From Syncephalastrum monosporum B8922 (lineage: Eukaryota > Mucoromycota > Mucoromycetes > Mucorales > Syncephalastraceae): 64,000 nucleotides of DNA. Under the pieces are notes generated by a model. The model made no database searches. It saw only the letters and a list, made by a program, of their open reading frames with translations, and was not told the DNA's origin. A program made the position numbers and the translations under genes. Shown here one piece after another: positions 45,767 to 57,514 of this stretch (positions within the stretch are counted from its first letter, which is position 1; each line of letters starts with the position of its first letter). The stretch covers positions 124,001 to 188,000 of the forward strand of contig JNEN01001232.1 in assembly GCA_000697355.1 (NCBI GenBank), read 5' to 3'.

Positions 45767-48700
45767 GCCGCATCTTCTTTCCGATCTCCCGCCCTTTCAT
45801 CACATCCCTTGTACCAGTTTCTTGCATTTTTCATATCAGTTTTTGTGTATGTAGAAGAATATACATCCAAGAATAGCAGTAAATAAACCTAATTACACAC
45901 AAACCCCATCATAACCCATAGCTATAATGTATTGATAATACGATGCATTTAACTACCAGATGCATACTCCCACATGGTTTTTCTTTCTAGGCTTTTCTCC
46001 GTGCCGCGCGTACGTTAGTCCGGCGGGGATAGTAGGGGCATGAATGGCGGCGGTATCGGGAGACAGTGGAACATATAAGCTTATGCCCGGTCTGAAACAA
46101 ATCTCCTCAAAGGTTCTCAGTAGAGAGCTCAGCAAGCGGGGCTTACCTGGAAGATATATCTTGATAATGACGCGCGTGACGACGCGTGCTATGCTGGCAT
46201 ATGTTTACATACTCCGACTCACAAGGAGTATTTGGTTGGATAGGTGCCAGTGCACAGGCCAAGGTGAAACCGACGGACTTTCAGTTGCACTAGAATAAAA
46301 TCGGACTTCAACATCACTTGCGGGCGCGTGCGAAAAAAACCCTCTGATTCGTACATATATATACATATCACCTCGAGATACCCGTTCCGAGGCGGCGCTC
46401 GGACGCGCTCCCGGAAATGGCTTCCGATGATGCCAATGGACGGACGGCTTGATGGCTGCTGTGGCGCGGTTATAAACCATTACTGTGGTATAATGGTAAT
46501 TCCGTGCCGATAATATCGGCCTAGCTCGCGTAAACAATATATCAATCGAACCTTGGTCGAATGACAAGGGACGACCCCTTTGTCGAAGGACTTTGAATAT
46601 ATACCCAGCTGTAACAGGGCTACCGACGTTGCACAATGTGCTGTTGAGGAGCACAGGCCATACCTAGCCACAACGCGTGGCCGTACACCTATCTTACTGA
46701 CAGTCACCTACAGGCCTTTCCGATAGTCACTTATTTTGGCGAAAATTATGTACTGAAAACGACTAATACTAGAGGTGCAATGATAGATCTGTGCAATGAT
46801 AAAGGTCAGGAACGGTTCTAAATTCTGTAAGTATGGCCACTTGTCATACGGTATGACTTTCCATCTTATGTAGTAGGAACTGATTCAGCATAACGGGATA
46901 ATGGGGACCTCGATACGACGTTGGATCGCTTCAGGCTATACCCTCGATAAGCCAGTACTTAAAATTTGCTTTCCTGCTCTGCATTCTCAGCTTTTGCTGC
47001 ATATGCATACATAAGGTTTGTTTATCCGAATCATGTCAGACCCGAGATAGATAATTTTTTATTCTAGAGAACGGGTAGATATGTATCCTCCATGGCAACG
47101 ACTGTACGTGATGAGCAGAGGGCTTATGTGGTTACACTACAGGCGCAAAGTCAAGCCTGCTTATCATTGCTTAATAAAGCTCTCCTCATGTGTAAGGGCT
47201 TTATTTCAACACGTGTTTATAACGTTGAACCTGTCTGTGTTATTAGGTTTCGCTGATTCGTAAACACTGTAAACACGAGAAATTTCTTGCAAAAATTTTT
47301 TCACTAGAGGACACAAATATCGAAAATAGACCGTATTGATCGTCATACGCAGGCACAGTCGCATTTGCGCCATTATTATTCAGGGTTGTACGGCATTGCA
47401 TTATCTGAATAACTATCATAGCCACTCCTTCGTGAACTGCGGTCCCAAATCGCGAACTTGAGACCGTCATCATAATGCTCCTTACATGCACTCAAAAAGC
47501 GTCTGCATACCACGATCCTCGTTGGAAAGCCTCAACCCGGTAAGATTTTGAAACATGGTAAAGTTGGGGTGAGGAATAGCTCCAAAAATCATTCAATCTC
47601 TGCCCTCTGTTGGCGTATATACAATGCATAGTTGTCGATGTATTAATACTCGGAGTACATGTACACATGCATATGTAGACTGCTATGAAAACCAGAAATG
47701 AATATTTCTACATCACATATGTAATAATGTTATGATCTATGCAGTACCATTCCGCAATTTTGAAACAAAGAGTTTTACGTACAAGCGCGTGTAGTACTTT
47801 TCCTTTATGTCCCATTATTATTTATAGTGGCCATTGAAATCCCAATGGGCACACTCTCCTACTTGATCAGCCAACTGCAGCTTTAGGTTTATGCTGCTCA
47901 AACGTAAAATTTGAAACCCAACAATTCGGTACGTTTCTGCGAATATCAAGTCGAGAAGGCATTCAAATAGCTGGTAATCTTTTGCCATTGTGGGTGATGG
48001 ACATAATCATGCTGTGACAGTAAAAGAGTTTCAGACAAAAGCCATTTTGGGGTTAGGCCGGCAAATTCCGGGTGCCACGGGGTCAGCCATAATTATCACT
48101 ATTACAACACAAAGAGAAAAAAAAATAATAAGGTTGAGCCCGTCCTGAAATATGACTTCTTTCCTGATCGGGTTCACCCCTGGCGCCACACTTGCACGAC
48201 AGCACAGGACTTGGCTTGACTGAAATATGATTGCTTGTATTATGGTTTGACCATGCAACTGATTAATTTCGATTCGAATCGTCTGTGTTTATGGCAACAG
48301 CCGGATGACAGCTGTCTTATTGATTCGTCGGGCCGGCTTCCGTCTCGTGCGCAACGTAAGCCTTGTTTGACACGAGCGGAAGATGAAAAATCGAACCCTT
48401 CAACAACCCAGCCATGAAGCCATTGCTATCCTCCTCTAGCTTGCCGTCTTTCTATAGTTTATGGTTCAAACGCGAAATTAAAGGTATTATATTAAAAGGA
48501 GGAAAATACGATCGTATATCATAAATGTTGTGATTTCCCAATGATATCATAGGAAGAAAGAAAAAATGAAATGCAGCTTGCTTTTGATTGCCTCTAACGA
48601 AGAAAAGAAATCAGCAGAAAGGAAAAGAAATCAGCATACAGCATGAACAAAAAGAAAAAAGATGATGAGGTGATGTGTAAAGAGTGTGAATGAGTCAAAG

Positions 48701-48880
48701 TCTAGGGTTTGTCAAGTAGTAGTGTGTCGCGTATGGTTGGATGTAACAGAAGACAATAAGAAAGAAAGAAGAAAGGAAATGATGGAATTGCATGTAAAAT
48801 TCGTCCGGGGTATATAAGAGGGTCATGATATGAGATGCTGTTGGCCTGACAGATAGATGGACCAAGGCTTCGTATGTACG
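45767..48880. other. 3.1-kb gene-poor region
   Basis: AT-rich, with many stops in all frames. The longest frame (46205-46654, minus) has no family feature. No RNA gene or repeat family recognised. Possibly old repeat debris. Confidence 0.45.
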
Positions 48881-49138
48881 TTATGGATGAACTGGACAGT
48901 GCTCTACAAAGTAGAGGAAGAATTTGTTAGGTTCATTTGTAAGACATGAAATTAAGGGTGACATCGCATCAGAGCAAAAAACATAGGACTCGATCTGAGA
49001 GAAAAATCAATAAAATGACTCACTTGTCATATGAAAGCGGGAGCCACACACGGCGCAGACAGCGGCAGCCGTCCGCTGTGGGGCGTGAGCCGCCAAATGC
49101 AGCTTGAGGGTGACCTTTTCGTGAAGACGGTTGCACAT
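48881..49138 (-). CDS. Possible zinc-finger mini-gene or 3' fragment
   Basis: Two exons (49024-49138, 48881-48903) with a GTGAGT...TTTGTAG intron read as 45 residues. A helix like that of a C2H2 finger (HEKVTLKLHLAAH) is followed by a second finger-like unit CAVCGSRFHMTKHCPVH. The first CxxC of finger 1 is missing. This may therefore be the 3' end of a gene whose upstream exons I could not place, or a degraded copy of a C2H2 factor. Confidence 0.3.
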
Positions 49139-51960
49139 ATCGAGGGACGTGTCAGATAAATTTGTGTGCGGGCTTTGGTTGGTTGATTGGCTGGTTGGAA
49201 GAAGTAAGATCCTGGTGAGGGAGGAGAGGAAAAGGAGACCAAGGGCAGAGCTGAAAGAAATAAAAACAAAAACGTGGCTTCTTTTATATGAAGCAAGGGT
49301 AACCGATTCGAGTAAACCGAAGCATTTTGAAAAGCTCGTTGCACGAAAAAGGGTAGAGCCCTTATCATTTCGGTCATCATTCCAGCAACTCCTATCGACC
49401 GCGGCAAAAGCAAGGAAAAAAAAAAGACAGTTTGTTGCTCTGGTGTATGTATGATAACATTGACACGCTTTTGCTCGGAACACAAATACAGCAGAACAAG
49501 TTATTTATGTGTCCTATTGTGATCGCTTTTTTTTTGGGGGAGCACATACACACACCTTGTCACCGAACTTTTTTTTTATTTCTTCGTCTTCTGTTTTTAT
49601 TTTGTCTTTCTGTGCAGACACGTGCGCGTATGGCGAGCTCAGAGGAAAAGAAAAAAAAACCGCAGTACCCGACACGCACGCTTAAGAGTAGCGATCGACC
49701 ATCGGTCAGAGAATAAAAAACTTCACGCGTCTCACTTCGGTTACCGTTGCCTTACTGCGTTCGGAGCGACTGTGAGGCCCTGCAGTATGCATCCCCTGTT
49801 TACTTACATCAGATAAGAACGAAAAGAAAAAGGGGCTGTCCTTTTTGCTCATTGTTGTATCGCTGTCGGTCCTATAATTACAATTCGAACGCGACAAACA
49901 GTGTAAAAACAGAGCACGTTTTGTTGTGTTTCATGAATGCCGAGATAACTGACTTGGTATGCATAGAAACGCCCGCTCATCCGCTTGCCCTTTTTGCCAA
50001 TTCGGATGTTTATTTCTGATGATGTGCTGCTTCAATAAACAGCCGGTATGCTGTACATGATGCACGTATACGTGTGTCACGGCAGGAGTCTAATGAAACG
50101 GGGTAGTTGCAGATTTTCTAGCGGATGGTATGAATCACTAAAAGAAAGAACGGGGAGTGGACGATAGCAAAATAACACTTGGTGGCGGAGGTCGAGCGGA
50201 GAAGCTTCCGAAATGAGTTGATGTGTGTATGTTCGTATCGCGCTGTAGGTTTTTTTTTGCGAACTATTGATAAGCACCAACGCTTCAAAAAAGGATGCCA
50301 GTCCCCAATTATGGGAAATCCGATATCCATGGCGATCTCCTCTAGGAGTAGTACAACGAACGACAGGCAGCAACAGAGAGAGAAAGATTTAAGACAGAGG
50401 GAACGGCCCCCCAAAAGGAGAGATAGCCGCCGTGCTGCTGTTGCTTATAGAGTTGATCATATTTCCTTTCATGTTCTATCCGGCTTATCAAGACAAAAAT
50501 TTCATCCAAATAAAACCCTTGATCGATTATAGTTGTTTACACGCGTCAAAGGTTATCGCGTTATTTCAAGCTCGAGCATGTCATTTCGAAGTTGAAAAAT
50601 GTGCGTGCGTTTAGCTGTGTCATCCGACATGATGTGAGGCGTGGACGTGTGGTCGCACAAATGTCCATGAAGAACCCCGCTCTTGACCTTTTTTTTTTTC
50701 CTCTCACACTTTACCTTCCGTGGCAAGGTTTGCCGGCCGTCATTAAGAGTAACCTTTTGCTGTTGAATCATGCGACTCAGCCATCAGATATACGCATTAA
50801 ATATGACAGACGATCGAACGGGGTCCCATTTTCTTTCTCATTTTGTTTACGGTCGGTCGAGCCTGATCCAAATGGACAGCTATATTGGCCTCTGAAAATG
50901 AATATGAGCCAATGAGAATGAACGTGGGTCAATCTTTTGAATGTGAGCCAATGAAAATCAATGAAGACCAACACGGGCTGAATGTGAACTGGCTTTGTGC
51001 CGAAGTAGAACTTGAGCTGATTTTCATGTATACTTCATATTCAACTTCCTTTTCCCCACAAATAGCCACCAAGCAACATTACTCTGCAGCGGATACATAC
51101 AGAGTGGATGGGTTCGGTCCAAGGAGTACGAGGAGACGTGCAGTGAAGAACGGAAGCACCATGTTGCTCTTGCTCAGCAATCACCATCAGCGACTGAGGA
51201 GCACGCAGGACGAGATTCCCGTGGACCTTATAACACGCGAAGGTGATCCGCTGAACTATGTATACAATACCTGAGCGGATGTCCATTGGCTCTCTCGATA
51301 GTCAGCGATGCTGCAAACAACGGGATGAGCAGTTCAAAACGGTTAGACCTATCAGCTCCCCGCGACATTGGAGAAGACCAGCAGCAAAAGCTCAAACGAA
51401 TGCTACCCATGACAACTCAAGGGCACAGCCAGAAATCCTGTGATGGCCGATGATAAACTCAAAATGATGGTCTGCACGGGCGAGAGGGAGCTTACACCAA
51501 CTGAATGACAAGAACATGCATAAAGCAAGCTATTCTTCTGATTGTAACCTGAGCGTATTTCGATTAACCAGAAGGAACCAGGTTTACGGTTTGAGAAACC
51601 TGTGGACACCTTGTTTAGACCCTGATTTTTGATCGCTCTGCGGAATATCTGTATACTCTATACCACATGAAGTAAGCATTTTGCTGAATGAGAACAATAC
51701 CATATCCCGCCTTTAACCGTGGTCATTCCTTAGTGTCAAGAAACATTGGCGATATCTTCGCAATGACAGCAATTTGAGTGAGTTATTGTGAGTTTCGATG
51801 TTCTCTGCAGGCATGTGTCTGATTCCTTTTAGTGCTGTCTTCGATTTCTGTCGTGCAGGAACGGGTTGAGAACGATCATGCGCATAAAGACAGCCAGGTC
51901 TGTGCGCGCTTGATCAATCCAAGAAGGTGGTAGAATGGTAAAGATGTAGACGTTATTTCT
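49139..51960. other. 2.8-kb gene-poor region
   Basis: T- and A-rich. At 50889-50990 the words GAATGTGAGCCAATGA and GAATATGAGCCAATGA recur in a short degenerate array. No intact gene recognised. Confidence 0.45.
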
Positions 51961-52215
51961 GTATAGAGCTGTTAACAAAGACCTTCATAATATTGCCCAC
52001 ACGATCCAGAGCGATGACTCTGAGGATACCACAAATCAACCAGACTACATGGTGGACGTATACGAGCAAGGCATGAAGGTATATTCCTCGTGTTCGGGCG
52101 AAGACAAAGGCGACTAGGCCACTTACAAGTCTATCGCCTCCGACTTCTAGCGCCTTGGCAAAGCCATCGACAAGGGTTCACACTTGCGAGCGCCTGAAAA
52201 AGTCAGCCGGGTCAC
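51961..52215 (+). pseudogene. Decayed coding remnant with in-frame stops
   Basis: One plus-strand frame reads protein-like text (LYRAVNKDLHNIAHTIQ, then PDYMVDVYEQGMK, then RLGKAIDKGSHLRAPEKVSR) broken by stops at about 52114 and 52153. Compositional bias resembles real protein more than the flanks do. Parent family not recognised; could be a dead transposon gene. Confidence 0.3.
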
Positions 52216-52625
52216 TGTATGTACAGCTTTCGTAGACCTTCCATATACCTAATGGGAGCCTCGCTTAAAATATGATAACATTTAAAAAGCTAACAACTCA
52301 CCACTGTCGAAAACGGTTACTGTAAAAAACATCAAAACCTACTAATTTCTATCGGTTTGAATTTATGCGAGCGCTTTTATTTGTTGGTTTCATTATCCCG
52401 GTCCAGCTGACCGACAAGCTTGCTCAAGTTCCACTAGGCAGCTCAATTTCATGAAGCTGATCCATATTGAGCATTGCGGGGCCACCAATTATTTTGGCTC
52501 GCATTCGAGAGGCTACCTCAAATTCTCATTCTCATTGACTGAATTCATTTTCTATGGCCCACCATCAGAGAACGGACTATATTCATTTTCATTTAGGGCA
52601 CTATAATATACATATTGAGAATTAT
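52216..52625. other. 3' flank of the coiled-coil gene, no gene seen
   Basis: AT-rich DNA between a decayed remnant and the stop of the minus-strand gene. Confidence 0.5.
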
Positions 52626-54251
52626 TTATGCGCTATTTATCGCTGAATATGTCGGTGATGAAGTTGGCTGGGACGCGAGGCAGCCTTTGGTGCTTAACGC
52701 CAGGCGCGGTGCTGGAGTGCTAGATACTGCTACTGCTACTGCTGGAGCCAAACGATGCTGCTGCTGTGTTTGAGGTTGCTCTGGTTGCGGTTGTGGTACT
52801 GATTTGGGTGACGACAAGAGGGCGTCGCTCTCGTCGAGTGTGTTTCTATTGCTGGGCATATCGTGGAGGATAACTTCGGTTTCAAGTTGTCTCTTGTAAC
52901 GTTCCAGGGCCGCACCAAGGTCATCTTCCCCCTCGAGGTACTCGATCAAACCAAGCTGTGCACGTGTGTGGGTCTTCAGGAGCTGCTCACCGTGGATGAG
53001 CTCTCCTTCGTCCATGGAGGACACGGACCGGGGTGAGGGTAACTGGCGTGAATGGTCCCGGTACCCGCTTATCTCGGCACGCAAGCGGCGCACCTCGTTC
53101 TGCAGTGTTGCATTTTCTTGGGAAGTCGCCTGAAGGCGTGCATCGAGCTGGGCCAGCCGCATATCCGATGCCACCTGCGAGACGTGCATGCATGTCAACA
53201 GACACTGTTGCTTGTGCTGTTCTTGTTGCTTTTGTTTGGTGTGGTGTGGACGGTACGCCGAGAAGTAGGAGAGGTGGTGTTGAGCGCGCGCACCAACGTT
53301 GTCGTTCTCAGCAGGGGCCACGTGCGCATCATCCTTGGCCTCTGTGGCGTCACTTTCTGTGCGTGTAAATAGCGAATCACCATCTCCATGGAGCGCCGAC
53401 ATGCTTGTCCATGTTGTGCGACATGCTCGTTTCTGATTTGGGTGCTGATTGTTCATCGCCATACTGACTTGTTGCTCACTGCTCTCCGTCTTCTTTACCC
53501 TCATAGCAGCCGCCGGTGCGGAGATCTTCTCCGTTGTATCATCATGCTCTTTTTCCACGCTGACTATGGAGATCTGTGAGGAAGACGAGGAGTACGCGCC
53601 CGGAGTGGGGCTCCGAAGCACGCCCAATACATCAGGGATAACCAAACCATCCAATGCAGAGCATGACAGCGGCCGCCGGTCTTGACTTGTACTGGATTCG
53701 GCAGGAATGCCGCTTTCTTCCTCCACTTTTTCTGCAGACGAAAGAGACGAGTCTCCTCCCGCTGGTGATCGGTGTAGTTGACTATAGCAGCAATCCACCG
53801 ATGCCCGCACGTATGTTCGTTTGCGTTCGGAAGAGTCGCTGTCGTTTTTCTGGCTGTCAAGTGAGTCTAGCGTAGGTGGGGTGTTCAACACCATGGGCAT
53901 GGATGTGGATTGAAACGGGTTGCTGCCTCGTTTGTTGTGCCGCTGCTGGTGCGCAACTCGACTGCTTTTACGGTGAGTGAGATGGCGAGTGCTTGCACCA
54001 ACGTGCGTCAGGGAGAGCTTCTTGCGCCACTTTGTCAGTCGATCGTGTTTGCTGGTACCTTCTGCCCCCATTTCCTCATAATCCTCCTCCGCTTCCTCCT
54101 TTAACTTGCACTTGGTCGCTGCGGCTGCTTCTGCGGATGAAGGTATTGGGGACCTTGACTTTATAGACATGGACGCGCGCTTTGTGCTCCTGTCGTTGTC
54201 ATTCCCCTGACGACGACCTTGAATTTTGCCAAAGAATGCCTTTATGGTCAT
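52626..54251 (-). CDS. Ser-rich protein with central coiled coil, function unknown
   Basis: A 541-residue protein on one uninterrupted exon, unusual among these intron-rich neighbours. It starts MTIKAFFGKIQGRR. The first 330 residues are Ser/Thr/Lys-rich and disordered, with several basic clusters. A heptad-like coiled coil follows (VASDMRLAQLDARLQATSQE, then NATLQNEVRRLRAEISGYRD). After it comes a helical segment LGLIEYLEGEDDLGAALERYK and a Pro/Gln-rich tail. No enzyme motif, membrane segment or signal peptide. Codon use with high third-position GC and the length of the frame support it as real. The gene is divergent from the bHLH gene. It may be a cytoskeletal or signalling adaptor, but nothing proves this. 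Confidence 0.75.
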   Translation of the reverse strand: MTIKAFFGKIQGRRQGNDNDRSTKRASMSIKSRSPIPSSAEAAAATKCKLKEEAEEDYEEMGAEGTSKHDRLTKWRKKLSLTHVGASTRHLTHRKSSRVAHQQRHNKRGSNPFQSTSMPMVLNTPPTLDSLDSQKNDSDSSERKRTYVRASVDCCYSQLHRSPAGGDSSLSSAEKVEEESGIPAESSTSQDRRPLSCSALDGLVIPDVLGVLRSPTPGAYSSSSSQISIVSVEKEHDDTTEKISAPAAAMRVKKTESSEQQVSMAMNNQHPNQKRACRTTWTSMSALHGDGDSLFTRTESDATEAKDDAHVAPAENDNVGARAQHHLSYFSAYRPHHTKQKQQEQHKQQCLLTCMHVSQVASDMRLAQLDARLQATSQENATLQNEVRRLRAEISGYRDHSRQLPSPRSVSSMDEGELIHGEQLLKTHTRAQLGLIEYLEGEDDLGAALERYKRQLETEVILHDMPSNRNTLDESDALLSSPKSVPQPQPEQPQTQQQHRLAPAVAVAVSSTPAPRLALSTKGCLASQPTSSPTYSAINSA

Positions 54252-55447
54252 GAAAATAAGACTCTACCGAGATATGAAGGGTTAAAGAGAGGTGTGTGAG
54301 AAGGTAAAAGAGAGAAAAAGGGGAGCCAAGAGAGAGAGAGACAAAAAAAGTTTCTTGCAGGATTCACTAAGGCAAATATGCCCAAGATCATCAGCAACAA
54401 ACGAGTAAGGGGAAAATAAAAAACTTGGGTCGACCATGCCTTGATGCCAATTTTATCAGCAACGAGACGCACAACAGCCCAAGAAATTTGAAAAAGTGAA
54501 ATGCATGCAGCGTGCTGCCGGTGCGGGTCCTTCTCATATTAAAAAAAAAATATATGCCTTAGTGGTGTGTTTCCGTGTGCGCATGTATCCACTTTACATT
54601 CGTTTTTACCAAGATGCGCAAACACAAAAGACTAAAGAGTAACACATATGTATGCATTACTTCGAAAAACCGCCAAGGCACGCATACCAGAGACATACAC
54701 GCCCCTTGACCTAGTTTATGATTCTTCGTTTTTTTTTTTTTTGAAAGCAAATCTTAAGCAGATTAGAGATGTTTGACGACGGCAGGTAAGCAATACGAAA
54801 GAAAGAAAAAAAAAGCTGTCAGCGCGTCCTCCATAGAAGTTGGAACTACTGGCTGAATTTGAATGCAAAAGCCAAATAATTTTTACAGCCCTACCGTGAG
54901 GGGGTCCTCTATTCTACCACTCAAAGGAGGCGCGCGCCATTGGAGGGGCTCCTCTCCATTGGCAAACATTATCGTACGACGAGAATAACGTACACCAGTT
55001 CTTTTCAGTGCTCTCAGGTGTTCCTGATGTATTGTTCATAGTTGAGCAAGGAATAGAGGCGTGGTGTGTGAATCTCCCAGTAGGTTGACTGGGTTTCCGA
55101 GGGTTTGGTTTGAGCTTTCGCACCTCGTTGCACAAGCTATTTCTTGGGCTCCTTTTTCTTGCCTTGCCGTTGGGCTAAGGTTCAGTACACACTCTTTTTC
55201 GCTTTTCTTTTCCCGTTTCCCTTTCTCCCTTTCTTTTCTTTTTCTCTTCATCCGCCAACACCTTCCAATCCGTCCGCTGCCTTTGCGCAACGCACCGAAG
55301 TCCTTCCTTTCCTTTCAACTTTTTTGAAGACATACGTCTTTTCTCTACACTCATTGAATTCCCTGCCCTTCGTTCGTTTCCATATCCGCCCACCCCCTTC
55401 TTTTTTTTCTGTTTATATTCTACCACCGTATACTCAACAAACAAAAC
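54252..55447. other. Divergent intergenic region with long pyrimidine-rich leader
   Basis: 1.2 kb between two start codons. 54936-54962 has two CCATTGG/CCATTGGC boxes in a short imperfect repeat (ccattggaggggctcctctccattgg). 55190-55445 is C/T-rich and probably the bHLH leader. Confidence 0.5.
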
Positions 55448-57057
55448 ATGAGCGAAATTGTTCTGTCCAACTCCTCGACCAACCAGTATGTCCCTGACTA
55501 CTCGTCCACCAACATGATGGCCGCTTTCGACACCTCGGTCGTCAAAAACTCACCCACCTCGAGTCATCAGCAAGAGACATACGAAGAGAACTCTTCGCAG
55601 TATAATGCTGCTGCTTATCAAGGTACACAATTTTTTTTTTCTTGCTTCCTTTCGGATGTTTGCAGCTATGCAGGCGGGGTTTCATTCTCATATTATGAAA
55701 TCTTCGTGATTGGATCGGAAAAGCGCTACAGACGAATTAGGGAGGATGGGCTTAACGAGTTCGCCAAGTCAACTAATTACTCACCTTCTCGCCTTGCTTC
55801 CTCCCCCCTGATCCTTCCCCCCAAATTAAAAAAAGCAGATTACACGTTCCAGCAAATGCCATTGAATTACCCGGTTACGTATCCCATCCAACGTTTCAAT
55901 AGTTATTACGGGGACCAGCCCATGCAACAGCAGCAGCAGCAGCAGCACCAACATGCCCAGCAGCAGCAGCAGCAGCAGCCATCTGTTAATGGGCACCCCG
56001 GCAGTCCTGATTCCATCTCCTCCTCGACCTCACCACAAACGCCACCACCCGCCTCGTCTTCTAACGCTACGCCTAGTTCTGCCGCTGCCGCCGCCGCCGC
56101 CGCTGCCGCTGCCGCCGCTGCTGCCGCTGCCGCACAACAGCAAGGCCAATTCTCCACCCAGGTGCTGACGACGCAGGCGCTCGACACACCTCCCGCATCC
56201 CAAAGCAGTTCGGCTGCCACGAACCATTCTATAATCACTCCTCTGGTGCCGTCTTCGACGTTCACGAATGCGACCACTGAGCGTGTCAAAGAAACCATTG
56301 CGCGTGCCAACTCGGTTCCGATGGAATTTTACCACACGGAATTTCTAGAGTATTCCAAGGAGACTTATGAAAAGAAGATGGACGCCAAGCGCAACAAGCG
56401 CAAGCGTCCCCAGAACTCGCAGCAGCAACAGCAGCAGCAGCACACTCAGATGCAACATGGCGACTCGATGGAGGATGCTGCACTGAAGAAAAAGCGAGGC
56501 TCTGACATTGAAAAAGATGACTCGGATGATGAGCCCGATGATGAGGCTATTGCGAAGGAAGCGGAAGAGTAAGTCGTCACTCGCCATATACTACACAACT
56601 TGCTTTCTCACTCACTCTAATTATAGGCGCGGCCTGACGAACGCTGAGCTCCGCCGACAGATCCATATTCAGTCCGAACAGAAGCGTCGGGCACAGATCA
56701 AGGATGGTTTTGATGAATTGAGAAAGCACCTGCCTGGCTGCAACAACAAGAAGATGAGCAAAGCTGCCCTGCTTACTCGCAGTAAGTGGTTATATCACAT
56801 CTGTGGGTATATAAACTGAAAGCTATTTCTCTATTTTCTCTTCAGCTGTCCAGCAGATCCAGCATCTCAAGGGTATGCAGACGGAACTCCTCTCAGAAGT
56901 GGAACGCCTGGTCCAAGAGAACGAAACTTTGAAAAAGTAAAAAAAAAAAAAAAGGTCATTGCAACACAATGAAATGATTCTGACTAGCTGCTATCATATT
57001 AGGTTCCAACATGGCGTTCTGCAGCGACAAGCCATGGAGAAGATGTACACTTTTTAA
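55448..57057 (+). CDS. bHLH-leucine zipper transcription factor, Mlx-like
   Basis: Nuclear DNA-binding factor. Five exons (55448-55622, 55839-56568, 56627-56781, 56846-56936, 57003-57057) give 401 residues. The first 300 are low complexity: Gln runs (with one His-Gln stretch) and an alanine run of about 20, then an acidic stretch. The bHLH starts after the acidic stretch with basic region QIHIQSEQKRRAQIKDGFDE. His, Glu and Arg are in the positions that read CANNTG E-boxes. Helix 2 is KMSKAALLTRTVQQIQHLK, and a zipper with leucine spacing follows (LLSEVERLVQENETLKK). The loop sequence PGCNNKKMSKA resembles Mlx/Mondo. The gene is divergent from the coiled-coil gene. Confidence 0.9.
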
Positions 57058-57514
57058 CTTATTGGCAAGTCCAGTGCAGATGATTATATATCCAGCAAAC
57101 GCACATACCTTGCGCCATTCTGTTTTGGCCGTTTCCCATCACCTTCCTCAATCTCGAACCTCTATCCGCCTTGTCTGCGTCTCTTCCAAAACCGTTTTAC
57201 TTACCTTTTCTTCCTTTTCCTAATAACCTTCTGCCCAGTGTACCTAGAGTTTTGTTCTCATGGCTCCCCTCTTCTTTTTTCCTTTCCACTTCGCACATAG
57301 CCCATCTCTCTCTTCTCCTTGTTTTTGTCTCTCTCTCTCTCTCTCTCTCTTTCATGTCTGTGTACACAGTTCCTACTTTGGTCACCCCTCTTTCTTTTCA
57401 AGTTAGAGCCCCACCCCAATTCAGACCCCCCTTTTTCTATTTTCTTCGCAACCCAAAAAATCGAGCTTGAAACGCGCAAATGGGGTAATGTGTGTGTATG
57501 TGCGTGCGTTATTT
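57058..57514. other. Convergent 3' flanks, no gene seen
   Basis: C/T-rich DNA with a (CT)n run at about 57329-57351, between the bHLH and TMX2-like stops. Confidence 0.55.

Noticed and set aside
46205..46654. 149-codon minus-strand frame
   Set aside because: No domain, no splice context, random-looking composition in a gene-poor stretch.
50885..52600. Possible 1.7-kb element with inverted ends (AAAATGAATAT and CAATGAGAATGA words at both ends)
   Set aside because: The matches are short A-rich words with poor colinearity; not enough to call terminal repeats.
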